Assembly: GCA_022457155.1 (NCBI GenBank)
Contig: JAJGOT010000117.1
Location: forward strand, 892,001 to 956,000
Direction: 5' to 3'
DNA from: Cladopsammia gracilis
Lineage: Eukaryota > Cnidaria > Anthozoa > Scleractinia > Dendrophylliidae
DNA: 64,000 bases
Shown here: positions 10,283 to 21,691 of the stretch, piece after piece
Position numbering within the stretch: position 1 is the stretch's first letter
Layout: every line of letters starts with the position of its first letter
The notes under the pieces: model-generated
What the model was told of the DNA's origin: nothing
What the model saw: the letters and a program-made list of their open reading frames with translations, nothing else
Databases searched by the model: none
Position numbers and translations under genes: made by a program

Positions 10283-11140
10283 CCCGGCGTAACTAATTGA
10301 TAAATCGATAGCCCAATAAAATCGATATTAATCGATTCTAATCAATCGATTTTTATCGGAAATCGATAAAAATCGATACCATTTTCAATTGTGACTATCG
10401 ATTGTATCGATTCTAATCGATTTTCATCAATTAATTTATACGATGAGTCGTTTTGCCTGTGTCTTAGATCCTTGCTGTAACGGCGGGGATAACAACATCT
10501 GAGAGCTAACACCACCAACAACTCTCCATCTGCCTCTGGGATTGTTAAATGGTTCTCCTGTTACCGTGCTGTACACAAGGTGTAAACAAAGTATAAAAAT
10601 TGCATTTCCTTGTGAAACATTCAGCTTATGCTGATTCTTTAAACACAAAAATATGTTCAGTAAAGTGCGCTACCTAGACCACCTACCATTTGATCCATCC
10701 GCTGTGGGCCATAGAAATAGAACGAGCTCTCCTTGAATGTGTCCTAGCTGCCCTCGGCTATTGCAAATTTTCAGTGTTTGTCCTCTTGATCCGAATTTTA
10801 GATAGCACAAAATCGTCTCCAACCTCTACATCAAACAAACATTCATGGTATCCTTTCACAACACAATGAATTTTCATTTTCGCTGTCTCTACACGGCCAT
10901 GCACTACCGATCGAGACATGCTGACAATTGATTCGAACAGTTTATAGTGCTATTGGGGCCCACGCTCTTCTCGTTAATAATCGATAAAAATCGATACTGT
11001 TTGGATAGTGGAAAAGTTGTCACCATCGATTTTTATCGATTACCGATAGTAATCGACCGATCTGATCGATTAATATCGATTTATCAATCAGCTTTCCGAT
11101 GATCGATTTTGATCGATTTTGATCGATTAGTTACGCCGGG
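10283..11140. mobile_element. 858-bp non-autonomous DNA transposon with ATCGAT-rich inverted ends
   Basis: Starts CCCGGCGTAACTAAT and ends ATTAGTTACGCCGGG, flanked by a direct TAAAAAT on each side (10276-10282, 11141-11147), a 7-bp target duplication. Both arms (10305-10435, 10978-11130) are crowded with ATCGAT words. No intact ORF. Confidence 0.9.
10470..10920 (-). pseudogene. Possible captured coding fragment inside the ATCGAT element
   Basis: On the minus strand an ATG at 10919 opens about 50 codons (start MSRSVVHGRVETAKMKIHC), then a shifted frame reads GQLGHIQGELVLFLWP, then VTGEPFNNPRGRWRVVGG near 10500-10570. The pattern of GHI..EL and a VTG followed by a glycine-rich segment loosely recalls HIRAN-like ORFs found in cnidarian repeats. 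Frames are broken and the match is weak. Confidence 0.3.
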
Positions 11141-11457
11141 TAAAAATTTCGCGATATTCAGTGAGTAAAGTATGAATAGAAGTGATCGTAAATAAATTAA
11201 AAAATCTAGTGAGAATTTGGAAGTCATCAACGACCTTTTGTATTTGTACTTTTGATGTGTGCAATTATTAAATGTTTGTTTTTATAGTTCCCAAAACCTA
11301 TGTCCTTTTAAAATCTTCCTGTTTAAAATTGTGACAAAAAAAGATAAAGTTGTGTTCAACTATTAAGAAAGCTAAGTAAATTTGAGGGAAAATGGCCGAA
11401 AGTAGACCAAAGTAGGATAGCCTACATGTTATCCGGTCTTACATCTGTTTAAGAGCA

Positions 11458-11910
11458 TACAAGTAGTACCATTTAAGTTTTTTTGTGGCTCTGACATGTA
11501 TCGGTTGTTAGCTTGAATTGCTCTTTGGCCATGTGCCACAATTGTTTGTGGCGTGACCGTTGCGCAATTTTCCCTATCACGGCTCTTTCTATAATGATTA
11601 GCGACATATATGAGATAAGTGCAGTGGTACCAAGCCTCATTATGTTCTAGCTATGGCACACTGACGGGGGCCAAATAGCCCGAAACAGCTGTCTGTGTCT
11701 GCTTTCTAGTTTTGAGCGCTGATCATGTCAGGTTTGGCCGACCGTAGTGCCATTTCGAGATGAATGCCTTTTCACATCGTTTGATCGGTCCTTGCAGTGG
11801 TCTGTGTCTTATCACTGTTTGAATTTTATCCAATGTGACGCAATGTATCGTTCACGGTATCTGCAGTTTAGTTGATTTATACAAGTAGTACCATTTCAGT
11901 TTCTTTTTTG
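11458..11910 (+). mobile_element. Hammerhead-ribozyme retroelement unit (retrozyme / Penelope-LTR-like), copy 1
   Basis: A unit of about 422 bp opens with TACAAGTAGTACCATTT at 11458 and the same words restart at 11880, so this is one full unit plus the first ~30 bp of a second, as in tandem retrozymes or Penelope pseudo-LTRs. It carries a hammerhead motif at 11655-11699. An inverted second copy is at 30105-30492. No ORF. Confidence 0.75.
11655..11699 (+). ncRNA. Hammerhead ribozyme, type I, short stem III (copy 1)
   Basis: Stem I GGCACA (11655-11660) pairs with TGTGTC (11694-11699). Core CTGACGG at 11661-11667; stem II GGGC/GCCC with loop CAAATA (11668-11681); GAAA at 11682-11685; palindromic stem III region CAGCTG, then cleavage triplet GTC ending at 11693. 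Core position A9 is G here, which should weaken self-cleavage. A very short stem III of this kind is known from hammerheads thought to act as dimers. Confidence 0.8.
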
Positions 11911-11915
11911 TGGGA

Positions 11916-11985
11916 TTAAGGCGGGACTTAAACCTAAACACCATTTTTTACCGCCACGTGACATGGCTTTAAAGCTACTGGTCCG
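11916..11985 (+). mobile_element. Truncated GGCGGGACTTA MITE
   Basis: TTAA at 11916 then GGCGGGACTTAAACC, GCCACGTGACATGGCTTTA, as in the full copy at 45747-46144. It is cut off by the element at 11990. Confidence 0.65.
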
Positions 11986-11989
11986 TTAA

Positions 11990-12172
11990 CAGGGGTGGAT
12001 CTAGGGGGGGGGGGGGGTTTGCAGGGGGTGCGCACCCCCCCCCCCCCTGAGATGACCTGCATCTTTCTAATATAACTGGTATTCTGTATTCTGTAAAGAA
12101 AAAAAAAACGTGGTTACGTCATTCCTTAGAGGTGCACCCTCTCCTAAGAAAAATCCTGGATCCCACCCCTGG
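11990..12172. mobile_element. TTAA-flanked MITE, CAGGGGTGGATC family
   Basis: Flanking TTAA at 11986-11989 and 12173-12176; ends CAGGGGTGGATC and GGATCCCACCCCTG. Contains long G and C runs at about 12005-12050. A relative is at 57040-57205. Confidence 0.8.
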
Positions 12173-12736
12173 TTAAAAGTCTTCATCTAAGGCTATGTTC
12201 ACACTTGGTGCCCGAGCACGGTGCTCGAGGACGATTATCGCTGGGCACTAATGTGCACTAATGTACATAATATGCAAACATCACGCTTGGGTGTCCCGTG
12301 AGTAAAGACACCCTGTGGTTTGACATTTTGCATTTTGGGTAAACAATAGAACTGGATAAACGACAAGAAACCGTATACGAGCGGAATCCTGCGCGCTGCT
12401 TGTACGCTGGATCCTCGAGAATCTGCTTCAGCCAAAAAAAATAACATGGCGATAAAAGTATAACTTTAAAGCAAAGCTGAAAACAGCGTATATTTTGTTT
12501 CCTACAATATTTCAGCAAGCCAGACCAGCCTTCTTCAGGTACAAGACGTTACTAAAATTTACAGTGTGATACTCGATGTAATACATATGGAGAAATTCGC
12601 AATATAGAACAATTTCGTTACACGGAAAAAAGTAGAAGACTTATAAAATAGGAAATTATGTGTTAAATTTCATCACGTTTGTTTATCCCGTTATGTTCTA
12701 AAGTATATTAGCTTTATTGAAAGAGCGGTTTTCAAT

Positions 12737-12979
12737 CCTCGGTAGGAAAAAAGATGGCGACTGGTACATTTACCCATAATTCTTAGCGCACAAAAACCTT
12801 AACAACGTTCATAAAAATGTAAAGAAAAGTTATAAAACCTTCAAACCTGGTCTACACATTGTCCTTAGTACTGGAACAAATATTGTAAAAATTTGGCTTT
12901 CTTTGTGCCTTATGTACTGTGTTAGGTCCGCAAGGTATTGTGGTAAAATGAACAGCCGCCATCTTTTTTCCTACGGTGG
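12737..12979. mobile_element. 243-bp MITE (family B), inserted in family A
   Basis: Inverted ends CCTCGGTAGGAAAAAAGATGG and its near-complement ending CGGTGG, flanked by AT on both sides. An inverted copy of identical length (243 bp) lies at 42649-42891. Confidence 0.88.
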
Positions 12980-13109
12980 ATTGAGTGTCGTAAAATCAAA
13001 ACCAAAGTAATCGCAACAGACGCAGACAATCAATGAACCAATCAGAACTAGTAACAAATACATACAGCCGGCACTAAGCGCGGGAAATTCCGCGCGAGTG
13101 AGTAAGTCA

Positions 13110-13481
13110 CAATAGCCCATTTCCGAGTTGCTCTTAGCCTCCTTTTGAAACCGAGGCTAAGTGCAAAAATGAGTTTTCTTTCACATGCAAATAGGTTGTG
13201 TTCTATTGGGATCAACCGTTTCAACCTAAACCGGTTTTAGTTGATTTCGTTGAGGCGTTCCAATAGAACACTTTTTAACCAGGTTCAGAGCTAGTTGAAA
13301 TGGTTGATCAACCAAACTAACCGAAAACGGTTTTTTCCCCAACAGAACACGAAAAAAATCCAACCAACCGAAAACGGTTGTCCTCAATAGAACACGCCCT
13401 TAAAACATATCCATATGAATGGTTTTGCACTCGGCCTCGGTTTGAAAAGGAGGCTAAGAGCAACTCGGAAATGGGCTATTG
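13110..13481. mobile_element. 372-bp MITE (family C), inserted in family A
   Basis: Long inverted ends: CAATAGCCCATTTCCGAGTT at the left and its complement at the right, continuing through GCTCTTAGCCTCCTTTT. Contains family D. Confidence 0.88.
13198..13395. mobile_element. 198-bp MITE (family D), inserted in family C
   Basis: Ends GTGTTCTATTG and CAATAGAACAC; interior rich in AACCGTTT / AAACGGTT words that can fold on themselves. Confidence 0.75.
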
Positions 13482-14032
13482 GTTTTAGTTAAACTTCAGA
13501 TTGGTTAAAAAAGTGGCGCGATATTTTACTGCCGATCACAAAGCGCAGCAATGCAAAACCAAAGCAATTGCGATATTACTTTTAATACTCAATTGAAAAC
13601 CGCTCTTAGATGTGATTCCCTGGTTTTACGTATCGAGTCAAGAGAAGTGTTAATAGTTTCTAAAGGAATAAGTTGCATGTCAGAGTTATAATGGTTAGGA
13701 ACAGAGAGAAAATGTTCTACAACACTGGGTTTAGATTTGATTCGAAGTATTTAGCACTACAAAGCTAATTGGGGACACCGTAAATCATTGGAATAAAATA
13801 TCCAAAGTAAACTAAACATTGTTAAGGCGTCGTCAAGGATTTGAACAAGGGACTACCGTGTTAAAATTCATCTACGGAATAACTTCATGACCTTCCTCAA
13901 ATTGCCCCCCTCCCCACCCCCTCCACCTTCGTTTAGAAGGCATTATTTACAAAATAATTTAGTTTCGCCCCATCACTGCATGTGTAGTGTTTTTTTTTTT
14001 TTGCCATGGTTTCTAAAAGCAAATTGGTATTA

Positions 14033-14337
14033 GAGCGGTTTTCATTGAATGTCGAAAGTTATTTCGTGATTGCTGTGGTTTTGTCAATATTTCTAAGCTA
14101 AGCTTTATGATTGGCTAAAAAATTTCGCGCCACTTTTTCAACCAATCAGAAGTAAATCAAAACCAACCGTAACTTGATCGCACGCGCTACATGCTCGCAC
14201 GCGTTTTCCCGCGCTTGGCGCCGGATGCAGTGGGTTTACTTCGAGTTCTGATTGGTTCATTGGATTGTCTGTGTCTTTTGTGATTGGCCAAAGCTCTGGT
14301 TTTGGTTTTACGACACTCAATTGAAAAAGAAAACGCT
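14033..14337. mobile_element. MITE family A, second copy
   Basis: Starts AGAGCGGTTTTCATTGAATG and ends CGACACTCAATTG...AAACGCTT; contains several TGATTGG/ACCAATCA pairs. Lies just beyond the stop codon of the K+ channel. Confidence 0.8.
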
Positions 14338-14409
14338 TTAACTGGAAAGGTGACCTCATTTCTTTTGCTTACACGGTTCTTATAATAAAACAGGCACAAA
14401 GAGTTTGTT

Positions 14410-14621
14410 TCACATTGTAAATCGTCGTCTTCTTTTTTTAAGAAAATCCTGGTTGACCTCGTATTGTGTATCTGCTTGATAGCTCTTGTCATTCCCCAAT
14501 TTCAGTTTCGATTCCTTTTCAAGGTCTTGAAACCGGCTGAACTTGTTGAAGATGATTGGCAGAAAGGGTGTAATCAGCAAGACTCCTGATACTGAACAAA
14601 CGCTACCTACAATTTTGCCAC
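14410..14621 (-). CDS. K+ channel exon 2 (S6 and C-terminus)
   Basis: Acceptor TTTTTCAG, then GKIVGSVCSVSGVLLITPFL and a 45-residue tail ending in a KKRRRR cluster and TGA at 14412-14410. Hidden in a non-obvious frame; identified by S6 similarity and phase. Confidence 0.93.
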
Positions 14622-17600
14622 CTGAAAAACAAACATCGAATAATCATGCACATTAAGAACGAGATCAACTGAGGAGATAGCAGTTAAGGCCGCACGCACG
14701 ATGCAGCACTGTGCGTATGCAATATTGCACGCAATTGCTAAACTGTAGTTTTTCAACTCACTAGGTACTATTGCGCTAAACGATGCAATAGTAGAATCGG
14801 GAAGTAGAATCAGAAGTGGGCACACGCAATAGTTTTAGTGCAACAATAAAATTAATACCGTCCAGGAAAGTTGATCGATATCAATCCACTTTTGTGCACG
14901 ATCGTGACCACAGAGATATCGTATCTTCTTCACCGGCATTAAATCAACAAATTAATGTGTGATCTTGATTAAAAACAAGTTCTGCTGCTATTATAAGTGA
15001 GATTAATAAATAGTTGTATAACTGCCAATTTACTTCTTCCTGTGTTAAAAGCCTATCAAAGCACAGCCAAACCGCGACATCCTTGAGTAAACATCTGCAA
15101 TTCAGATACCTCTTTTTTTTTAAATTCATTTATTATTACAAAGACGATTACATACAAGAGAGGATTACATACAGTCGGGCCCTACGTATAGTTCAATTAT
15201 CCCAGAGACACCAAATTCATGTTACTTCTTTACCTTAATGAGCCCTTTTAAGCAAAATCACTCATCATAGATAGAACCTAGATGTAGTATTAAAACATGA
15301 TTTTATTCTAGTTTTTAATTTTAAGAATTTTTGTAGTAGCTTTTTTAGATAAAATATCACTGCATTGCATGATTTAATTTTTATCAATTTTTATCACACT
15401 TTCTTTGTATTATCTTTTTTTAGGTGTGTGTAATGCGCTTTTTATCATTTTTTATGCTAAAAGCAAAATATAAATTCTAAAGCTATTATTATTTTGTTTA
15501 AACATGTCCGGAATTCAAAGGTTACGATTGATAGCTGAGTGTTGGAGACAACTGTATGGCAAATTCGATAACAGAAACAAATTTTCCAGTTTCTTCTCAT
15601 TGGAAAATTACATTGAAAGCCTTGAAACGTGACACATCAACTATAAAACTGTTTAACCCTTTCACGGCTGAATTTCTTTAAAAAAGGGTATTTTTACCGT
15701 TAAATCGGTTGTTTGGGAGCAACATGGCCAAATGTCAACAAACATTGCTACAAAAGCAATTTGCTACACTCACGCTACAGTATGAACTAGATTCGGTCTT
15801 GGAGGGTGATGTCGCAGCTCTTAGAAGGTCTGCGACCCTACCGGTCTTGGAAAGTGTAATTTTTAAGTTACTCTCTATTTAATTAATTACCTTTCTGTCG
15901 GCTGGAAAAGGTTTGGCATAAGCGCTAAAAACGCTGGAAATGAAACATTGTTCAATTGCAGGGGTATTGACGTAATTTACCCCCTAATTTTGCACCAATA
16001 TTTGAACACGTTTTTTTCGAATAACTCCGCTAGAATTTGGTCCATATTCAAAGTGGAGGCACGTGTGCATGGATCTATCCTCGCTGTATCTGTTGAGCAT
16101 CAAGACTATCTGGCAACGTAGAAATTGATGACGTCACAAGTGGTGCAAGTCTGCTGCTCCTTATGTCGACAAAAGTCGACTTTGGCAGCGAAAGTGTTAA
16201 AGACGACAGAATTTTAACCTTATAGGCGTAACTTAGGTGTGGTTGTTTAAAAGAGCTTAAAAACAACCGCGAAAATGCCCTGTTGGTAAATCCGTTCGTA
16301 AATAGACTGAAATAGGAGAGGCCCCCCGGGCCGTCCCCTTCGCGGTCTTTTACGAAAGCTTTTAGAGTTTTGCGGTGAATGTTAACAGGATTTCGTAAGG
16401 GTGGTCTTTCATGGAAGTTTGTCGCTTATTACAAAAGTCACAAGAACAGCTTGTACATCCTTTCCCTTGACTGGGCTTATACGAACATCTTTATGATTTG
16501 GTCCATCAGTGTTTAAGAGAAACAAATTACTGAGGAATGAACCAATCAGAATTTACCGAAAAAAACACGTGATGCCAAGCTCGGGAAAACGCACATGGCG
16601 CGCGCGAGGAAGCAACCGCGTTGTGCTGCCTACTTTAAATTTAAAAGGACACTGTCCCGCCGGAATAACAAAATTTCGCTTTTAGCTTATTTCCATGTTA
16701 AATCACCAAATGCCGTCAAATATACAACTAAGTTGGATAAAAAGATTCTATAGAGCAAAACAGAAGCAGTGGTTTGGAGATAAAGTGCAGGATTAAAAGG
16801 ATGGAAGTGGATTACAGTTCATGAAATTTGATTTATTGACCGGCTGTCAATAAATCAAACTTGCCATTCTTGTGTGAAATTTTGACTTTTCTAGCAGTTA
16901 TTTTGTCTGTTTAGTTCATATTTCATAATTCTTTGCTTCTATCACTTTTGGCGATGGTGTCTTCCAATTTCAAGATAATAAAGTAAGCTTAAGGACGTTC
17001 GCGCGAAAATCTTCTACAAGACAGATTTTTTCAAACTTATGCTACGGTCTGATAATGAGTTACTGATGTCAGAAATGCAAAAAAAAAAAAAAAAATTGGG
17101 CCTCACCTTATTGATTTAAGAGATATAGTGTGTAGAAATATAAGTTACAATTCGAAGGTTTGTGTTTCAAACCGAAATATCGGGCACAAAATATATATCT
17201 TGAGGTTACTTCACGGTTGGTGAGCGCGTACGATTTTTATTTACGAGTTGAGAAGAATCACAAACGAACGAGCGAGGCTTTGCGAGCGAGTGAATTTGTG
17301 ATTCTTTCCAACGAGTGAATAAAAATCGTACAAGCGAACGAACCGTGAAATAATTTGTTTATTATATGCATATTGAGATTTACACAACAGAAAAACAAGA
17401 CGAAACGATTAAATTATCAACACTTTAGTGGAAGGGTTCTTGGTTTATTGTCAGACTCAACTTTCACGTGGAAAAAGTCACCGAATTCACACATCTAACA
17501 AAAAAAACTACGACTCACAATAATTTTTTCCAAAAACTATAACAAGACTATAAATAATGAGACACTTTACGACAAAAACAAAGCAAGTTTGCGTACCAGT

Positions 17601-19884
17601 GTTTTGAAGTTTTTGCCGCTTTGATAACAACAACAAATGGCGAGAGTTCAAACTTACTTGCACGTTTGGCGAATTAATTGCTTTCTTTCACTTCTTTTAG
17701 CCTTATTCTTTCTCCTGTTAAACGTATATTTTCCCTTTCAGCAAAATCTGTTAAAGTTCTTTTCTTTAGGTCCGCAGAAATCCGCATTTTTTCGTTGAAG
17801 TGATGGAACTTTAAACCCTTTTGTCGCCATGAATGAATTTCTTCGACGATTTTTGTCACTAGTGAAAAATGTCGTATCGCGATTCTGATTGGTCATACTA
17901 TATTCTTCACTAGTGAGGAAAATCGTATGACCAATAGGATGGCTTGTCATACGCGAAGGGACGATTTTTATCTCATAGTTTTCTGGTGTGTAAATCTCAG
18001 TATGTATATAATATTTATTTTTTCTTGCCTCAATCTTTTCCCCGCCGTAAGGATCAGTTTGCCGTGTTATTTTACATTTATTGTAGAAATATACCCTGTT
18101 TTTGAAAAGTTAGTCCTCGTAATATGACATGGTGTCCATGGCTTTTAGTTAAACAATATCAAAGATGAATCGCTGGGGAGAAACTATTATATTCAAATGT
18201 TATCTAAGTGGGCCTGATTCGTAAATAATTCGAACCGTTTTCAACCTTTAAATGAGTTAACCCTTTAAAGAGGGCATTCGGAAATAACATACAGCCGAGA
18301 TATGAGTGCAATTCGACGTCGCGTGGATAAAAAAATGAAAAAAATCAAACTTCTACAAGACAGATTTTTCCTTTTTTTCACAAACTGTAGGTAATCGGTG
18401 AAGAAAGTGATATATGAAGAAAAGATAGGGGTCACCGACCATCCAAGCGAGTTTAATCAAAGCAAAGTTAACGCAACGGCTACCATCCCTTCATGTGAAT
18501 AGATTTCTTCCTTTGCGCACGCGCTCGTGCATGACGTTGCGACATGAATTGCGTGCGCAGTAAGGATGCGCATAAACAATTGGCGCGAACGTCCTTAAGC
18601 CAAGCTCCTGGCCATAATCATGAAAACACGATATTTACAAACCGGACAGTGTTTCCCTTTAAAGAGATTTTGCTTACCGAGCGTAGTGGGTACCAGATCT
18701 CCGTAACCGAGCGTAGTGATAGTGACTAAAGCCCACCAACAGGAGATAGGAATGCTGTTGAAACTAGTCTCCGCATCCCACTGCTCACAATAATAAGCTG
18801 TACTTCCAAATAAAACAGTTCCAATGAGGATCAGGAAGCACATTGTCCATAAATCTTTGACGCTAGCTTTAACAGTTTTTCCAAGCACTTTCATCGTCGA
18901 AACGTACCGTGAGATTTTTATCACGCGGAAAATTCGAGAAAGTCGTAGTATCCGCACGATATACAACGAAGCACCAAACGTGCGCATGGAAATAACCAGC
19001 GAGACATAAAACGGAACAATAGCTATCAGATCGATAACGTTTAAAGCTCGGAGAAAAAATGTCTTTTTTTGTGGTGAAACAAAAAATCGCGTGATCAATT
19101 CAAAAGTGAACCATGCGATGCAAAAGGACTCCACAGCTGATATCACTTGTAACCGTTCCGGCGCTGATTTGTGCCAGATTTGTTCATCACTTGAATTTTT
19201 TGCAGGGGTCGGCGATATTAAATTGGATAACAAGGTCACGGTTTCGGATCTTTGAACGTCGGGGAGCGTGTCAACGAAAAGGATAACAGCGGACAAGATG
19301 ATAACGAGTAACGAAAACAAGTTCATCAGGCGAGCGAGTGCACTGGAGTCAGGAATCTCGCATATCTTCCAAACTTCTTTCTGACACTTTCTCCTCGGAG
19401 CAATTTGTTTCTTTTTCAAAGCACTTGGAAGGACTAAATTGTTCCTTTTGTCATATTCATTAATGTCTTCGTATAGTCCAAAAAAGTAAAACTCATCCGC
19501 TAAAAGTTGTTCCGGGAAGTTTTCATCAGGAAGTACGAGTTCTCCTTTTGAATCATAAAACGTGAAGATGCTTTCGAAAGCTGTTCGGTTTCGATCAAAA
19601 AAGTATTCATCCCGTATGCAATCGTAGAAATATTTTCGCTTATGTTTATGCGCCAAAAGGCTCTGTGGGTACCTTGAGAGTAATCTCGTAGTGAAGAAGT
19701 ATTTCTTTCCACTTATGTTCGCTATAATTCCGTTTGTGCGATCGCTTTTACGGCGGCGACCAGATTTAGCAAACGATGCATATGTCTGCCTTGACTGCTC
19801 TCCGGTGCGATAGAACAAATTTGGTTCGGTAAGTCGTCGTTGTCTTCTTTCTGGCCTCAACCTCTGTCCGTGTAATTGAAGCAT
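14410..19884 (-). CDS. Shaker-type (Kv1-like) voltage-gated K+ channel, two coding exons, 472 residues
   Basis: Pore-forming alpha subunit of a plasma-membrane voltage-gated K+ channel. Exon 1 19884-18678, exon 2 14621-14410; the GT-AG junction splits a Gly codon and gives TLGGKIVGS as in Kv channels. Domains: T1 tetramerisation about 51-137 with FDRNR at 97-100; S1 187-207; S2 247-269; S3 282-298; S4 306-327 with R311, R314, R317, R320, K323, R326 every third position; S5 345-367; pore helix CWWALVTITT; filter TLGYGD 391-396; S6 404-428. In S6 the usual PVP is FLP (422-424) with an extra Pro at 421. Start: TAG lies in frame 9 bases upstream of the ATG; TTCTTCCTGCAAG just before it could be a 5' UTR acceptor. 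Length is normal for the family. Kv1 versus other Shaker-like subfamilies cannot be settled by eye. Confidence 0.95.
16620..16985 (-). repeat. Family I repeat copy
   Basis: Shares, in inverse orientation, CTGTAATCCACTTCCATCCTT, CTGCACTTTATCTCCAAACT and TCTATAGAATCTTTTTATCC with 47700-47890. Related pieces occur at 36.76 and 38.0 kb. Confidence 0.75.
16993..18594. mobile_element. 1.6-kb TTAA-flanked DNA transposon remnant in K+ channel intron
   Basis: TTAA at 16989-16992 and 18595-18598; ends GGACGTTCGCGCG and GCGCGAACGTCC. CTTCTACAAGACAGATTTTT occurs in opposite halves (about 17010 and 18350). A foldback of CGATTTTTATT...AATAAAAATCG lies inside at 17228-17335. TTAA targets fit piggyBac or Kolobok types. 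No transposase ORF. Confidence 0.8.
18678..19884 (-). CDS. K+ channel exon 1 (T1 to selectivity filter)
   Basis: 402 codons plus one base. Donor GTAAGC reads on the plus strand as GCTTAC at 18672-18677. Conceptual translation beyond this donor has no S6, which is why the exon must end here. Confidence 0.94.
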
Positions 19885-21691
19885 GTCGATCTATTTCTTG
19901 CAGGAAGAAGTCCAGAAAAGTAGAGCAGGTATTAACAGAGATTCACTCCCAAACTATATGTCTGTTGTGGTCATCCGACAAGTGACTTTACGGTTGCAAG
20001 AATAATTAGTTACACACCGCAGCATATGATTATTTTTAGTGCCAAGATAATTTCTTTGTACATGTTTTTTAATACACTTCAAAGATCAAGTATTGTCTCC
20101 TGATATAAACTGAGATTACGACGAAAACATTGAATATTTCATCGCCGACGCATGAGGTAACAAAGCCGTTTTCCAGCACAACGCGAAAAAAAATTAGCAT
20201 CGTGTATCTAGAGAATGTTTACAAGTTATGTCTTGCTAAGTATGTCTTACTTTGCCGTATTATTATATTACAATCGCTTCATGATTTCTTATATACTATT
20301 ATTATCATCATTTAATAGAATTGTTATTCTAATTATTATTGGCATCTAAAATAAACCCACCGTTGCAAAACACGCGATTTTGTGTGGCAACACCATGCTG
20401 CGAAAATCCTTTAATACAGGCAAGCGATGTGCAGAGTAGCAGAACAAGATAGTCTGCGTATAAATTCGCGACGTTAAGAGCAGGAGTTTCACTTCAAGGC
20501 TGCATGTATCAAACTACGTTTTAATGAAGTACAAAGCTGCTAACCACATAGCACAAGCTTTTGATCAAACAGGTTGTCAATCATCATGTGAGGTACGTTG
20601 AGGTGGAGATATAAACATTCAATGTCAAAGGGTTTGTAACATGTCTGTTGCTCGTTGAGAAACGATCTTGACTAATAATGTGTCGTTTTACGTCCTAATT
20701 CATGTTTCTTTGGCCTGCATTGATTGACTGTGAACTTATTAATCCGGTAGAATTTTTTTTGCGATGTTAAGTGGTCAAAACATGTGGCTGCATTTAATAA
20801 AATCGGTACAGATAAAACGTAGATGCCCTGCAGTGATAAGACTCGTTTCAAACAATGCTTTAATGAGCCGCTCAGTTATTTGACTGAACACTTTCTTAAT
20901 TTATCAACACAGTCCGAGTTCAATTGGCTTAGATTGATAACAATTAAATAATAACAAAGCAAATGTCTTTGTCGCTCCCGCCTCATTTGGCATTAACCTT
21001 CCAAGCTCCAAAAACGCCCAGTTTAGAAACTGCTGGAAAATATTCCGTCTTGCAAATGAAACAGCACTTCTTCTTAAAAGTAATGTCATTTAGCCTGGGA
21101 AATTAGCTTTCAGTTTATGTTCACCCTTACGGTTTTCTCCGCCAATTCAAAGGTTATAACCTGGCATTATGTGAATCGAGTTCAATTTGACTCTCGGGCG
21201 TGTGGTCTCTTTTTCGCATCAAGCAAATATTTCAGAAACTTTGCAAAAGGATATATTCGGTATTTTGTTATCAAGGGAATGCTTCATATAGGCCAGTTTT
21301 TAGATGGACACGTGACTCCTATGGATTTCAGTTTTTATGAAAGGCAACCTTTTTCTTTCCGTTTCCCTTCTTCCTTATTACTGAACATTCTTTTAATGAA
21401 ACGTTTTTTTTTCTTACAAGCATAACTTTCGTGAGATATTCTAGGAAGAATACAGTAGAATCTGTTTGTCTCGAACGCTGAATAAAGACGAAAAATGGTT
21501 TAGGTTTCACATATTTCCTTCTCGTTGCAGTAGCGATTGAGTAAGTGTTGAAGCTATAGAGGAGCCTATAGCGAGTAAACGACAATCGGCTTTAACCGAG
21601 AGCAACCTCGTACCTCATCCCTAGGAACGAAATGTCAAAATGTCAAAATGGCAAACTGTAAAAAATGTCAAAAAAATGTCAAAATGGCGGG

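Larger units (their letters stand above)
12722..13606. mobile_element. Outer MITE (family A) of a four-level nest
   Basis: Ends AGAGCGGTTTTCAAT and ATTGAAAACCGCTCT. The next inner piece, GAGTGTCGTAAAATCAAAAC, is displaced by an insertion at 12737-12979, and a second insertion sits at 13110-13481. Related copies: 14033-14337 and 38455-38661. Confidence 0.85.
14622..18677 (-). other. K+ channel intron (4.06 kb)
   Basis: Non-coding. Holds a possible retroelement 3' end near 15240-15495 (A+T-rich, ending AAAGCTATTATTATT), a family I repeat at 16620-16985, and the 1.6-kb TTAA element at 16993-18594. Confidence 0.75.

Noticed and set aside
10436..10648. 70-codon minus-strand frame as a gene
   Set aside because: Inside the 858-bp transposon with frame changes on either side; treated as a broken captured fragment.
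15125..15495. LINE reverse-transcriptase C-terminus and 3' UTR
   Set aside because: The ending AAAGCTATTATTATT fits a retroelement tail, but the open part has no reverse-transcriptase motif.
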